A DNA stretch of 64,000 nucleotides from Hypoxylon rubiginosum. Lineage: Eukaryota > Ascomycota > Sordariomycetes > Xylariales > Hypoxylaceae. Position 1 is the first letter of the stretch; each line of letters begins with the position of its first letter. A program made the position numbers and the translations under genes. Positions 48,998-60,930 of the stretch are shown here, piece by piece. Below the pieces are notes generated by a model, which did not search any database, was not told where the DNA came from, and saw only the letters and a program-made list of their open reading frames with translations. Location of the stretch: the NCBI GenBank assembly GCA_902806565.1, contig CADCXA010000053.1:186001-250000 (forward strand), in the 5' to 3' direction.

Positions 48998-51900
48998 ATG
49001 ACCAAGTCGGATAGCGAACTCGACCCACTATGGAAGGACCTCGATTGGTACGCTTCATCACTAAGAGCCTCAGGGTCGACACTCCGCTAGAGCCTCAATA
49101 CAGGTCGCTAATTCTACACTAATAGGGCGATTGGTCAGATGCTGATTATGGGATGGGATGGCACTGAAATAACACCTCAGATCAGGAACCTCATTGAGAA
49201 CCATCATCTAGGCTCTATCATCTTAACCGCCAAGAATCTTAAATGTATTTATACTACTGATCTCAACACCTGGACAGCCCGCGTGTCGAGAAACGTTGCT
49301 GACTGACTATGACATATAGCCGCTGAGCAGACAGCCTCTTTAGTCCAAGAGCTTCAAACGATAGCTCACCAAGCTGGACACCCTCAGCCGCTGTTGATAG
49401 CGCTCGATCAGGAAAATGGAGGTGTCAACAGCCTGTTCGATGAAGACTACATCTGCCAGTTTCCTAGCGCAATGGGCATCGCTGCTACGGGAAGCACAGA
49501 GCTGGCATACAGTGTAGCAAAAGCTACCGCCACCGAAGTTTCGGCTGTCGGGGTCAATCTCATTCTCGGCCCCGTCTTAGATGTCTTAACCAATGCCCGA
49601 CACCAACCTCTCGGGGTCCGGGCTACTGGCGACGACCCCCAAGAAGCGTCGCAGTTTTGCATCGCTGCTATCAACGGGTTTAAGGATGCCGGTGTGGCTA
49701 CCTGCGGGAAGCATTTCCCATCGTACGGAAATCTCGATTTCCTCGGCTCTAGCCTAGATATGCCTATTATCACCCAGACCTTGGAAGAGCTTAGCCTTAG
49801 CGCCCTGGTACCGTTTCGGAATGCTATAAGCGCTGGGCGCCTGGATGCCATGTTCGTTGGCGGATGCGGGATCCAAAATGCCGGCATGAACATCATGCAC
49901 GCTTGTCTCTCAGATCAAGTCGTGGATGAGCTCCTCAGAAACGAGCTTGGGTTCAAAGGCGTCGCCATCTCGGAATGTCTTGAGATGCAGTCTCTGATCC
50001 AGGAGTACGGTGTCAAGGGAGGGACCGTCATGGCCGTCGAAGCAGGTAACGACCTAATCCTTCTCTGCAGAGCACATGACGTGCAGCTAGAAGCCATATC
50101 TGGGCTGAAGTTAGGTTTCGAGAACGGTATCATTTCCAAAGAACGGATTTACACCTCTTTAAAACGGGTGTTACGGCTGAAGAGTATTTGTACATCTTGG
50201 CAAAAGGCCCTAAACCCTCCTGGCCTGTCATTACTATCCAAGATACACCCTTCGCATCTTACCCTCTCCCGAACAGCCTACGACCAGTCTATTGCAGTCG
50301 TCCGGGACAAGGAGAACCTACTTCCTCTTTCACAAAGCTTGCTCCAAGAGGAAGAACTCTTGCTGTTGACACCGCTGGTCAAACCCCTACCTGCATCAGC
50401 AGCTACTAAAAGCATGTTGGAGAAGAACAATGCCAAAGCCAGGTCGATACATGAGAAATGGGTTCATCAGGAACGCGGAGCGATCATGAGTGGAGAAGGT
50501 GTTTTTCGAGAGCTGGGCAGATCAATAGCTCGGATACGTAATGGAAAACTTCTCCACACATCATATACAGCGAACGGGCTCCGACCAGGTTAGGGAATCT
50601 GTACTTCAACCTTACGACTAAGCTAACCAACTTTTAGTACACGAAAACCTAATTAATAGGGCTTCGGCGATCATCATAGTGACCGCTGATGCTAATCGAA
50701 ATCTGTACCAAACCGGGTTCACAAAACATGTGGCAATGATGTGCCATATGCTGCGCGGGACTGGCCAGAAGAAGTCCCTCATCGTGGTCGCCGCCAGCTC
50801 TCCATACGACTTCGCAATGGATAAATCTATCGGGACGTATGTCTGCACCTTTGATTTTACCGAAACAGCCATGGCTTCTCTTGTTCGCACCTTATACGGA
50901 GAAATAGTTCCCCAAGGGTCGATGCCGGGGACGTTGAGGAAAACCAAGAAGGTTTCAAAAACGAGGCAGCAGTGGCTCGTCGAGAACTACGACCGCGAAC
51001 GAGACGGCTCTGCCCTTACTGAGCTGTTGCGAACATTAGCCCGCTCCAGTAACCCGAATCTACCGTATTTCACGACAGGAGCCCAGTCTTTCGAATTGTC
51101 CAGCCCGCATGTGGAAGAAGCGCACTTCGTCGTTCGAAATAGCAGCACGAAAACGTTGTACGGGTTCGTTGCTACGTACTATACGAAAGGTATTGGGGCT
51201 ATTGGTGCGCTCTTCGTCGACCCGTCGAAACGGAACGTGTCGATTGGCAGGTCGTTACATCGGCGTGCAATGCGAGCATTACTACAAAACCAGGGAATCA
51301 AGAGGGTACAACTAGGCTGTACATTTCCCGGTGTCTTCCCGGGAGTTCCTGTGGACGAGAGCGGGAGCAATAAGAGCTGGTTTGACAACGTTGGGTGGGA
51401 CACACAGTTTCCGAAGCGACTGACGAATATGGTCATCGACGACCTCGGCTCCTGGACGGCACCGGAAGGTCTTCTGCAAAGCATCCAGCGAGCGAGCATT
51501 AGCTTTGACCTGATACATGGACTCGACAACGCCGAGTCGGTGTTGAACCACGTAGCAACGCACGCAGGGCCCGAAGTCGTGGAGCTCTATCGGTTTGCTT
51601 TACAAGAAACGAACACAAGCGGAGTAGTTCGGGCTAAGAATTCGATGGACAACCTGCTGGGAACAGTTATCATCTGCACAGCCGCAAGCCGTCTGTCGAC
51701 GTACATCCCGCCACTTCACTCGGCGCACGGCGAGGACATTGGGGGCATCATTGCCCCAATAGTTCCTGCTACGGCACAGTCACCACTAATACTACAGGGA
51801 CTGGCATTCATGGGCGTGAGACAGAACAAGGCGCATAAGTCGGCAAAGAGTGTACTCAGTTGGGCAAGTAACGCCGAGTGTATATGGGAAACGATCAGCA

Positions 51901-52015
51901 TAGCTAACAGACCTAGGTTCTCAACGAAGCACACGAACCCCTTGAGGCTATGGGTTTTGAAGCCCAGCAGACATTTGACGAAATTACCAACTCGCCAGAG
52001 AACGTAAGTGTATAG
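48998..52015 (+). CDS. nag3: GH3 beta-N-acetylglucosaminidase with C-terminal GNAT-like domain, intracellular
   Basis: There are five exons: 48998-49047, 49126-49244, 49320-50588, 50638-51867 and 51930-52015 (917 residues). The first four joins are firm; the last is less sure. Residues about 20-340 are a GH3 catalytic barrel: LDQENGG, DPQEASQF, the substrate-binding CGKHFPSYG (186-194) and GVAISECLEMQS, where the nucleophile motif reads S-E-C-L-E-M instead of the bacterial S-D-D-L-x-M. A GH3 alpha/beta domain follows (SMPGTLRK). Residues about 630-900 are GNAT-like (GALFVDPSKRNVSIGRSLHR, then LGCTFPGVFPGVP). There is no signal peptide, so it should act in the cytosol on imported chitobiose or peptidoglycan-like fragments. 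The final exon could continue through a GTAAGT donor at 52004 to a short exon at 52069-52086. Confidence 0.9.
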
Positions 52016-53066
52016 TCCACCTGACAAAGTCCTGATGCATAATCGCTGATCCCCGAGATTCGAGGTAGTGGTCTGATTTAAGTTGAGATGATTCCTTGTT
52101 CGGGGCAGCCAGCTTACAAGCCCTTGAATGAATGAATAAATGATGAAATGATCCGTCACCGAGACGACTATTTGGATAGCCCCCCCTTTTTTCCCCTGGC
52201 GGGAGGCGAGGAGTAGGTGGGGGTTTGACTATAACGGCATGTTGGACACATGCAGACATGCTCTTGTCCTGTGATTTCATATTCGGGGGTGGGCGAGTCG
52301 GAGTTTGGGGCGTCTGAATCGTCTTTCTGTCCAATCACGGGTTATGTTTTCGTTAATGTTAAAATCCTAAAACGTACACTGCCGATTGAAGTTTGAACCC
52401 CCGTCGCCGTCCCCCGTCCTCCGTCCTAATCTTCCCTGTCCATGTTTAAAAATAGAATCGCGGCAGAACTACTACGGTACAAATACACACACCTACAGCA
52501 CAGCCATAGCCCTGTGAATTTCCTCGCATTGGGAATTTGATCATCGCGCGACGATCCATTTTGTGGGACGTTGTACTATGCCTTACCTTTGTAGCAACAG
52601 TAGCTATCTATACGCATGTACCTAAGGTAGGTAGCTAACCTACCAGTTAACGTCAACGTCAACCAAACCGATAACAGATATCAAGCTTATCGTCTGCTGC
52701 ATCATAATGCGATCGAAATTGATACATGTAAGGACGGACGCACGATGCAAGAAGACACCGAGTGTCTGGGTTCAGTAGTAGTTGAACGGTAATGATAGAT
52801 GACAGATAATGCCGTTCGGCAATGATGGTGATATTTTCCCCAGGGGGGTAGCTTAGACAGGGCCCTATCCCGGGGCGTATCTGTCACCCCACCTACGATA
52901 TTCTTTTTAACTTGTTCCAGAAGGTAGAAAATATTCTGCAGCATCGGCGTTGGTGACAGCTCTGCAGCTCCACCCTCCAAGGCAAAGACGGGACGAACGG
53001 GGGACGAGGAGGGAAGGGGGGGAGGACCGATAAACCCTTGGTTAGCGGCTTAGCCTCTATTGTTTG

Positions 53067-53128
53067 ACTCTCTCTCTCTCTCTCTGTTGTGTCTGTTGTT
53101 GTGTCTTTTCTCTCTGTCTCTCTCTCAA
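53067..53128. repeat. CT/TGT microsatellite
   Basis: CT runs flanking a short TGTTGTGTCTGTTGT core, within the ron1 upstream region. Confidence 0.85.
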
Positions 53129-53601
53129 GTTCCAACGTCGTCGAAACATCCATCCAAAAGATCCCGATATCCCCTATCGAGCCATCTGGGTAACGTCCAT
53201 CCGGGGTACTACCTATACTATATCCCAGTCCCGCCCAGGTGCCAGGCTGCACCATTGATGGCTGCGCAGATGTAGCGCAACGGGCTGTTGGATCCCCTTA
53301 TTCCCTCTTGTCTCCCCTATGTAAACTCCCCTAGGTCCCCTAAGGACTTCTAGGTATGTACCTGTTAAAATGCATTAGGGAATCATCAGGGAATACATTA
53401 GGTACTAGTTGCCTCCTTAGCCTCTTAATCTCCAAGCCTCTCATAGGGTCCCCCCGGCTCTCCTCTTAAACCTAAACCACATGGTCTTTATTAGCTCTTA
53501 GCTCCAACCAGCCACACCCTACACCCTACAGACCCTACCACCGCTGTCCCGTCGGCGGATCTATTCTAATTTCTCCACCCTCTCCTCTAACCCAATCCCT
53601 A

Positions 53602-53628
53602 CACCCCTAACACCCCTAACACCCCTAC
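53602..53628. repeat. CACCCCTAA x3 (telomere-like)
   Basis: Three tandem 9-mers (the last with one change). Each contains CCCCTAA, similar to but not the same as the fungal telomere unit CCCTAA. It lies in the ron1 upstream region. Confidence 0.8.
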
Positions 53629-53937
53629 CTCTTATCGAGTGGTTTCGCGCCTCCACTTTCCGCTACGCTCTCGTCTCACGCCTCTACTAAACACAAAGTA
53701 CGGTTAGGCCTGCTTTGGACCTTTTATCTCCGGCAACCGTCAAAGGGGCTGCTAAACAATTCTAACCCTACGGCACCTTACGGTCGATAACATCATCAAC
53801 ACTCCACTCAAGTCTACCGGTCGGTGAAGCTCGTACTCTTTTCGCTATCGGTCTTGTGACCGCCAAACATCTACGTCAGCGTCAGCGTCAGCATAATATC
53901 GGACTTGCGTAGTAGGGTATCAGCCCTTGACAATGCG

Positions 53938-55731
53938 ATGGCCACTTTCAACTCCATGCCGGCGCTGCAGTCAGGCGCCAGTCCGGGAGATGCCATGGGG
54001 CTAAACGCTATGAGTTCTGGCTTGGGAATGGACAACTTCGAACCCGATCTCAACTTTGACGATTCAATGCTGTAAGTGGAACCCGGGCGCGCTCGTTTAT
54101 TCCCGAGGCTATTAGAATGTCGGATGTGTGCGCGTGTGCGTGTGCAGTGTGCAATATGCGCATGAGTTAGGAGTTATAGTCAAGATATAAGGAACTAAGA
54201 CCCGAGTTAGCGAAAACGTCAACGGCGGCCTACCTCCTCTACCCTTCACTCCCTCTTACGACTTCGAGACCTTTTCCACCACATTCGAAGACCCTTTTAA
54301 CTACTCCAAACCCTACGAGGCTGCGCCGCACGCCGAAGATTTTCACGATGAAGGATCCTCCCCACAGCAACCCGACGACAAACTACTCAGCTTCTCCACC
54401 ACTAATGTGAAAGCTACCCCCTTGGACGATGCGCTAGGCGCGTACTCGGAAGTGAATATGTCGGCTGAGTTGTATGGTATGTTCTTTGTGGCCGAGGATG
54501 TATTTGGCGGCGAGTCCAGCGGTCGACCTCTGGAGCTTACGTGTTACCGGCGGAATCTATGGCAATGCTCGGGGCAGGTTACCATGCCGCGACACTGCAC
54601 CCAAGTCATGAATGAGCAGGGCCGCACTATACCTATAGTAGAGTTCTTTGCCTCCATATCCGCTAAAGAGAGCATCGAGGGCAAGTCCACCGAGATCATA
54701 TCTATCCCATGGAAAAGTAGCAATCCGGCGTTAGGCGAAGGGCAGGAGACCAAGGTGGCCAGCGCCCCGGCCAAGATCGCACTCGACCTAAGTGGTGGCC
54801 AGGAGGTTGACGGCCATCGAGTCAGTATACCCGTCTCGTGGAAGCGATTACAGTTCAAGAGCGCAACGGCGAACAATGGCCGACGGAAGGGTCTCCAGCA
54901 ACATTACGTCGTGCAGATTAGCCTCTTGGGGAAGATGAAGACGGGCGGCGAGCTTATGAAAATTGCCGAGATCCAAAGCGGACCGGTCATCGTGCGTGGC
55001 CGGAGCCCACGAAATTTCGATAGTAGAAAGGATGTTCCTCTCACAGGTGATAAGAAGACGCCTGGTAGCGTTGAACGCGTACGAACACACAGCGACGCAA
55101 GTGCAACATCCAACTTGAAGACGGAGCGGTCAGACTCTTCCCATACCTTACAGCCCTACCAATCTTCATCTTTAGGCAGTGCCACCCCCGCATCAACTTG
55201 GACGACGCCCTCGACACCGGCATACGGCGGACAAACAAACCCTCAAGCACATCCAGCTAAGAAAATAGCCCTCTCACCAAATCTGAGTCGGCCGCCTGTG
55301 CCAGCTTGGGGAAAGGAACATCTGAATAAGATGCAGGCCTCAAGCAACCATAAGAATAACCACTCATCAGCTCCATCTGTACCGATCAATCTATCTTTAT
55401 CGGAGGACGAGCGGAGCCCAAACAACCGTTCGATCTCAGATACGCTTACCAGTCCAAAGCTGCACCGAACATCCACGAGCCATGGCGCGGGCGGTAGTCC
55501 AGTCGAGGAAGAGGAGGAGTTGTACGAGTATTTCCCGCTGAGCGTGGATGATTGGTATGTCCTAGTTTGACCCTCTTCAAGATGGAAGGCGACTACTAAC
55601 TAATCGTTAATAGGACGCCTCTCGTAGACACCGTATACCGGCCGCACATCGTGCACCACATCGCTGTTCCGCAAGAGATCAAGGCGCAGCAGATCAGGAA
55701 TAAATCCAAGAGATACTTCTCTGCAGAATGA
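53938..55731 (+). CDS. ron1: Ndt80/PhoG-family transcription factor, probable RON1 regulator of GlcNAc catabolism
   Basis: There are three exons: 53938-54071, 54211-55554 and 55614-55731 (531 residues). The introns are GTAAGT...TTAG and GTATGT...ATAG, both phase 2. The Ndt80-type DNA-binding domain (immunoglobulin-like, p53 superfamily) spans about 125-315: GMFFVAEDVFGG, TCYRRNLWQCSGQ (155-167), VEFFASISA, IPVSWKRLQF, HYVVQISLLGK and SGPVIVRGRSPRNF. These are the conserved strands and the terminal Arg-Gly-Arg-Ser-Pro contact segment. The flanks are acidic or Ser/Thr/Pro-rich. In Trichoderma reesei the Ndt80-like RON1 controls the clustered GlcNAc genes. Position inside the same gene set is the main reason for naming this RON1 instead of another Ndt80 paralogue. 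An out-of-frame ATG at 53933 slightly precedes the chosen start. Confidence 0.9.
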
Positions 55732-56671
55732 CAAGTATTTGTCTATTACCAACATACTCTTTTTTTTCCTAGGCAACCATCTACGGATCGCTCTCTCAAA
55801 AAGGGGGTTTGGTCTGGTAAACCAATTTTCGAGTGTGCAATGTCATTCTAAGCGGGATAACCGAGCAAGCTGGCGAGCGAAACGCGCTGGACGGGCGATC
55901 GGCGACGATGATGGGCATGACTAACATAACAAATCGAGGCGTTCTTATTTGGAAGGTTTTTTATTTGTATTATGACTACATGGTTCTTTTTGGGTATAGC
56001 TTCAAATACCTCTTGTAGTAGTATATGGGCCGGGGGGTGGGGGGGGAGGGATCGATTGCCGGAGCCATCTATCTTGTTTGTGATTTAATTGTTCCCTCCT
56101 TGATATATAGCAGATACCTCAGCACGAGCATCTAGCTTTTAACAATATACCCCCTTTGATATTAATCTTACTACGATTTTCTGTATGCCTAGGTAGATAC
56201 CTACCTAGGTACCTGGCGGGTAATTTGCAAATTTGATCTAGGCGACATGAAAATCTCAATCGTGAAGGTGCTTCTTATTATGCTATGTATGTACCCCTAA
56301 ACGCCTTTCTAAATGTCCCCCCGGCCTCAAAAAGCTCCTCGCTTGTTCGTTCGGCTTCGAAATCCACGCGCGCCGCCTCGTCTGGTAACAGCTCAGCTTA
56401 GACCAGACAAAGATCGAAAAGCGCTCCATGCATCGCCCCCTTTCCTTGCGTCTCCCAGCTTCTTTCGCCAATCAGGTGCAATGCAAGAGAAATGCGCTTC
56501 GAAATTTGAGATTATAGAAGAAGAAAAAAGCGTGAGGTGGTCGTAAATGTATGTGAGGTAGGTAGGTAGGTATGTATATACAGCGTGAAATGACTTCGTT
56601 TTCCACATTTGCTTCCGCCATTTATTGCTTCTTTTTTTTTTCTTCGCATTCGGGTAGGTGATTTTTCTTGC
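55732..56671. other. Convergent intergenic region between ron1 and hxk3
   Basis: This holds the 3' regions of ron1 (plus) and hxk3 (minus). It contains a CCTAGGTAGATACCTACCTAGGTACC cluster near 56188-56213 and an AGGTAGGTAGGTATG run near 56556-56570. No coding signal. Confidence 0.55.
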
Positions 56672-58443
56672 TCAGCCCATGGCGCACGCCAGCGCGACCG
56701 CGGCGCCGAGGATCGAGCTCTCGAGCGCGGGGACCAGGTCTACGGAGCCCGGGTGCTCGGAGCCGGCGACGAGGCCGTCGATGTACCGCTGGCAGTTGGT
56801 GAGGTACCGCGGGTAATGCTCGATGACGGAGCCGTTGAAGGCGACCTTAGTGGACTCAGGCGTAGCAGCGGCCTGGGCGGCCTCCTCCGCCTCCAGCAGC
56901 GCGACGGCGCTGTCGTTCGAGGGTGTGGGCGTCAGCTTGGCGTGCTCGGCCTCCGTCTCGTGTCGCAGGTCCCACAGCGAGAACACCGAGGCCGCCAGCA
57001 GCGCGGCCGACCGCCGCGAGATGAATGTTGCTAGCGTGCGGATCGCGATTATGTCGGAGACGGTGGGCGGTACGGTGGAGGGGTGGTGCGTGGTGAAGTG
57101 TTCTAGTGCTTTTTCGAGTGTTGGTGATGTGTCGCTGCATTGGCGCGTTAGCTTTCTCGTCCCTTGTAAGATAATATTATGAAGAGTAGGGAACTTACGC
57201 CTCCATTCGCGACAGGACTTCCGTGTCGAGCGAGTACGGCTTCTCTAACGAAGGCGGCAACTGGCCACCTAGTAGACCCGCCGTCTCTACTGCCTCGACT
57301 ATAGCCAGCCGGCAGATCTCTCCGAGGTAATAACCGCTAAGGAAGTGCTCGAGGGGTTGGAAGTCGGGTCGAGGGTGGGAGGCGTTCAGGAGTTCGTCCC
57401 ACCGCGTCAGCGGAAGGATATCCTTGCCGAACATGCCCAGCTCCGTGTTCACAATGACGTGGCTGGCCGAATCGAACCAGCCCTCGGGCCTCGTGCCGTA
57501 CTTTGAGCGGCTGAAGGCTGACACGGGTAGGTGGACGGCAATATTAGTACCGGTCCCTAAAATTAGGCCGAAGCGGGTCGAGGCGTTCACGTAGGCTTGA
57601 GATAGCAGTGTGGCCGAGCCGTCGTTGACGATAGCAGCAAGCTGTACATTCAAGCCTTGCTTCCTGCACGCGAATTTGATGATTTCGCCTAGGTCCTGGC
57701 CCAATAGTCCGTTGGTAGCTAGGAATCCCTTGCCCATGCCAAGTAGAAGCCCACCGCCTAATGATATTTGTCTTGTTGCGCATCATGTTAGTAAAATATC
57801 ATCAAATACCTCCGAAGTGCGGGGGCTATAGAGGAGAGACTTACTCCACGGGAAAGCTCCAAGCAAGGCCTATTGGTATTGTGTCTCGATCAGGTGATAC
57901 GTCTTTGCGAATGACTTCGTAGATCCTAGCCGCCATCCAGTCGAAGAAGCTCATGCCTTCGAGTTTCTTGATCTCGGGCGTGATCTTGAAGCTGACCATG
58001 CGGACAATTTCACTCTCCCGCCCAGTCGTTTCACGGCCCCTTAACTCCACCAGAGCTACCCTCAACGTTGATCCGCCAACATCGAGGGCGAGATATTGAC
58101 CTCGCTCTTTCCCGGTGGGGAGAAGGTGGTTAAAAGACGGTAACATGCATTCTGTGTGCGAGTGTAACCGTTCTCTAAACTGGCGCTTGAGCTCGGACGA
58201 AAATCTCCTTAGCTTGTCTCCGTCGATGGGTCCTAGTATCAGCTCCTCTGCTTCCTTCAAGAACTCGTCGATGGTCCTTGACGGGTATATCCTCTTTCCG
58301 TCGACGTGCTGCTCTTTCATGGTTTGGGGGTTGACCCAAAAGGCCAGCAGGGCCTGGAGGAAGGACCTGCCACGCAGGAACGACTTGAGGGCCGCCAACA
58401 GCGATTTCTTTAACGTAGTCATTGCAGAAGTGAGCGGCTGCAT
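56672..58443 (-). CDS. hxk3: Hexokinase-family N-acetylglucosamine kinase
   Basis: There are three exons: 58443-57845, 57771-57199 and 57134-56672 (544 residues). The introns are GTAAGT...AAG and GTAAGT...CAG. Motifs of the sugar-kinase/hexokinase fold: phosphate-1 LALDVGGSTLRVAL (118-131), sugar-binding AWSFPVEQ (194-201), LLGMGKGFLATNG (209-221), INDG-type catalytic loop IVNDGSATLLSQAY (247-260, Asp250 as general base) and phosphate-2 GLILGTGTNIAVH. It differs from glucose hexokinases in the S-F-P-V-E and N-D-G-S-A-T segments, as expected of the divergent fungal GlcNAc kinases. It should phosphorylate GlcNAc at O6, the first intracellular step, feeding dac1. Divergent from dam1 across a 2.5-kb promoter. 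The last exon is markedly more GC-rich than exon 1. Confidence 0.92.
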
Positions 58444-60930
58444 GACAGGGGACTCTGCTTGCGGGTCTCACGGGGGATAAATATAAGTCATGAAGGTAGC
58501 ACGGGCAGGCTTGAAGAAAAGTTTAGAAGAGCAGGTGGATATCCAACAGACGACGAAATTTGGTTTCCCGCCCTCAAGCAACGATAGCATTCGTCATGTT
58601 CCAATAGAAGCAGGCAATCGGTGTGGCAGAAGAGTGAAATGTTTCCTTAAGGCCGCGTCAGGGCTCGTATAGGCGGGAAAAGGCTAGAACGGCAGAAATG
58701 AAACCTGCCGGTCAAATTCGACGTTAACGAGGTGACCCCGTTGGTTGGATCTGGTAATGTACGATCCCAGGAGAAGGTAAAGAATAAAGAGCCAAGACCC
58801 TGGGTTGATCGTACATGTACGGGGGGGTTTATTTTTTTTTTCTCTTGGGTCAGACCGAATACATGTAGTAGGTTACAGCGTGAACGAAGGGTGCAATGTG
58901 AGCGAAGGGTGCAATGTGAGCGAAGGGTGCAATGTGAGCGAAGGGCAGTTTAGAGAACCATCGAAGTGTCTGATACGAGAAAAAGGAATGGTTGCGCTCG
59001 TAGCGGGAAGTATGTCGAGATAGCGACATCGAGTGAGGTGAGTGGCCTCAACCTTAACCCTCGAAAACTCCCTCCCCCTGAAACCCTGGGCAGAACGTGG
59101 CTCGCGCCTACGGCTATGCTTGTTCCCAAGATCCGTTACCACCTAACAGAACAAAATACAACAATAACAAATAATAGAACGCCCGGCGATATGGGATAGA
59201 GCGGGACGGGATGGCTAGGAAAGTGGATCGTAGACCAAGATCCAGCGCCACCTTGGGGCTCCCTAGGACTGCTAGGACCTGCTATAGGACTGCTGAAACT
59301 GCTAGGTTGGGTAGGTGACTTCTGGATTCTGCTGAGTGTTTTTGCTTAGCTCGGCCGTACTCACGTAGCAGCTATAATAGTAGGTGGGAAAAAGGCAACC
59401 AGCGCGCGCATACAACGGGTCTACGCATAGGTAGCAGGTAGCAGATTACAGGTAGCGGTAGCAAGGAGCATGTAGCAGGTAACAATAAGATCAACGACTG
59501 GGGGGAGTCAGGAGTCCAGATTCGGCCGACGAGCCAATGGGGTGGCGGGATCAAGGGATGGAAGAGAGGAAACGATAGAACGGAAAGGGATATGGGAACA
59601 ATAGAGGTGCACACATGTCTCACGTTTGGTGCCTTTTGGTTGCTTGTTCACTATCTGCCTGGGTCAAATGGGTCAATGTTGTTAGATGTAACGTTGTAGG
59701 CTCTAGAATTTTGTTCGTGATCTTTGAACGTTCTAGGTCTAAGCTAGAGCATAGAGGTATAAAGCAAGGATCGCCCCGTACACACATGCACGAGCCACAT
59801 GGCGATTGCATAGTACCGAGCCTAACGAAAGGGGTTCCAGCGAGCCCAGCAAGCCCACTGGCCTAGCAAGCTTGGTTCAGCGAACCCCTTGCCCCGCCTT
59901 AGGGAGGCATGTAACAATATTATATATTATAGCTGGCGGAGTGGTAAAAGCCACGAATTTGTGGCTTGAGCCTTGAGAGGGGAGATTTATCTTGAACAAA
60001 TCACACATCTCCAACTCCTAGAATTCATCTATTTTCTTCACTCCCTTCAATCTTAGCCGATAATGCCCTTGAAAAATATTAATTGCCTTCGCGGTAGTGC
60101 TCTGCTTGGCTGAAGGGATATGTTTTGATTTTTCCCAGTCTAGCTGTGCGGCTCTGATGAGTTTCAATATATGTTGGTATTGATATTGATACATAATATT
60201 GACAGAAACACGACGACTCCTAGATGGCATGAAGAGTTCGCGCCCCACTACGGGAAGATGATGTCGAGGTTGCATTAGCTCAAATGCCAGAAAACCTGTC
60301 AACGGTTTTTTCTCTACCTTTCTTACTTCACGCCAGGCACGTAAGCTTATTCGGTATAACATTCCCTTACCGAGCCTCTTCGCGATGATTAAGTGAACCC
60401 GAGATCTCCGCGCGGGAGGGGCGGACATCAAATAATGTCTCGCTATCCATCCAGAACATCAAACTTCCTAGGTACGTGGTTGGTCGGAGCTCGCGGCTCA
60501 CAGCTGAACAAAGCAACCAACCAGGTAGCTCAGGCCACCACATGACCTAAAACAATCTCTAGACAGGTTACTACAACGTTGAAGAAGACTCCCCAGTCAC
60601 AAGCGCGAGCTCTCGCTATCGGCCCCGGTGGAGTACCGGCCCAATCCGGGCAAACGTTCCATCATCGAGCATAGCTGGCTGGATCCGATACTATCCAGCT
60701 GTGAGTGTGAGCTTTAGCTTGTCTTTGCCACTAAGGATCTATTCCTCATAATGCGTTCGAAATCTATGTCGCTCAAAGAGCTCTCACCCCATACCTTCCT
60801 TTCTATTTCCCCAGACTGACCTGTGAAACACTTGCAACCTATCCCCTATCCCTTGCTCCCTATCCGAAGCCACCTGTCTATCCCCATACCAAAAGCTACC
60901 ACACCTTTCCCATTCCAAGTACAAGCCAAA
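58444..60930. other. Divergent promoter region of hxk3 and dam1, about 2.5 kb
   Basis: No gene is supported. It carries an 18-bp minisatellite (58880-58945) and a TTATATTTAT element about 45 bases before the hxk3 ATG on its strand. ORF 60018-60431 (minus, 137 codons) is of a length expected by chance and is not recognised. A tRNA-like D-arm segment at about 59936 was examined and rejected. Confidence 0.5.
58880..58945. repeat. GTGAGCGAAGGGTGCAAT x3.7 minisatellite
   Basis: An 18-bp unit occurs three times in full (the first copy has one change, GTGAACG) plus 12 bp of a fourth. It lies about 440 bases upstream of the hxk3 start in the hxk3-dam1 divergent promoter. Confidence 0.92.

Larger units (their letters stand above)
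52016..53937. other. Intergenic region upstream of ron1, about 1.9 kb
   Basis: This is a long leader or promoter region of the regulator gene. It contains a CT/TGT repeat at 53067-53128, a telomere-like CACCCCTAA run at 53602-53628, and a C-rich, TA-rich segment at 53400-53640. No gene was seen. The ORF 52893-53255 (minus) is driven by the CT repeat. Confidence 0.5.

Noticed and set aside
59930..59995. tRNA-like segment (GGCGGAGTGGTAA followed by a CCACGAATTTGTGG stem-loop)
   Set aside because: There is no T-arm (GTTCRANTC) or closing acceptor stem, so it is not a tRNA gene.
60018..60431. 137-codon minus-strand ORF in the hxk3-dam1 promoter
   Set aside because: Length is within chance and the composition is irregular (QYQYQ run from a simple repeat). 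No family recognised.
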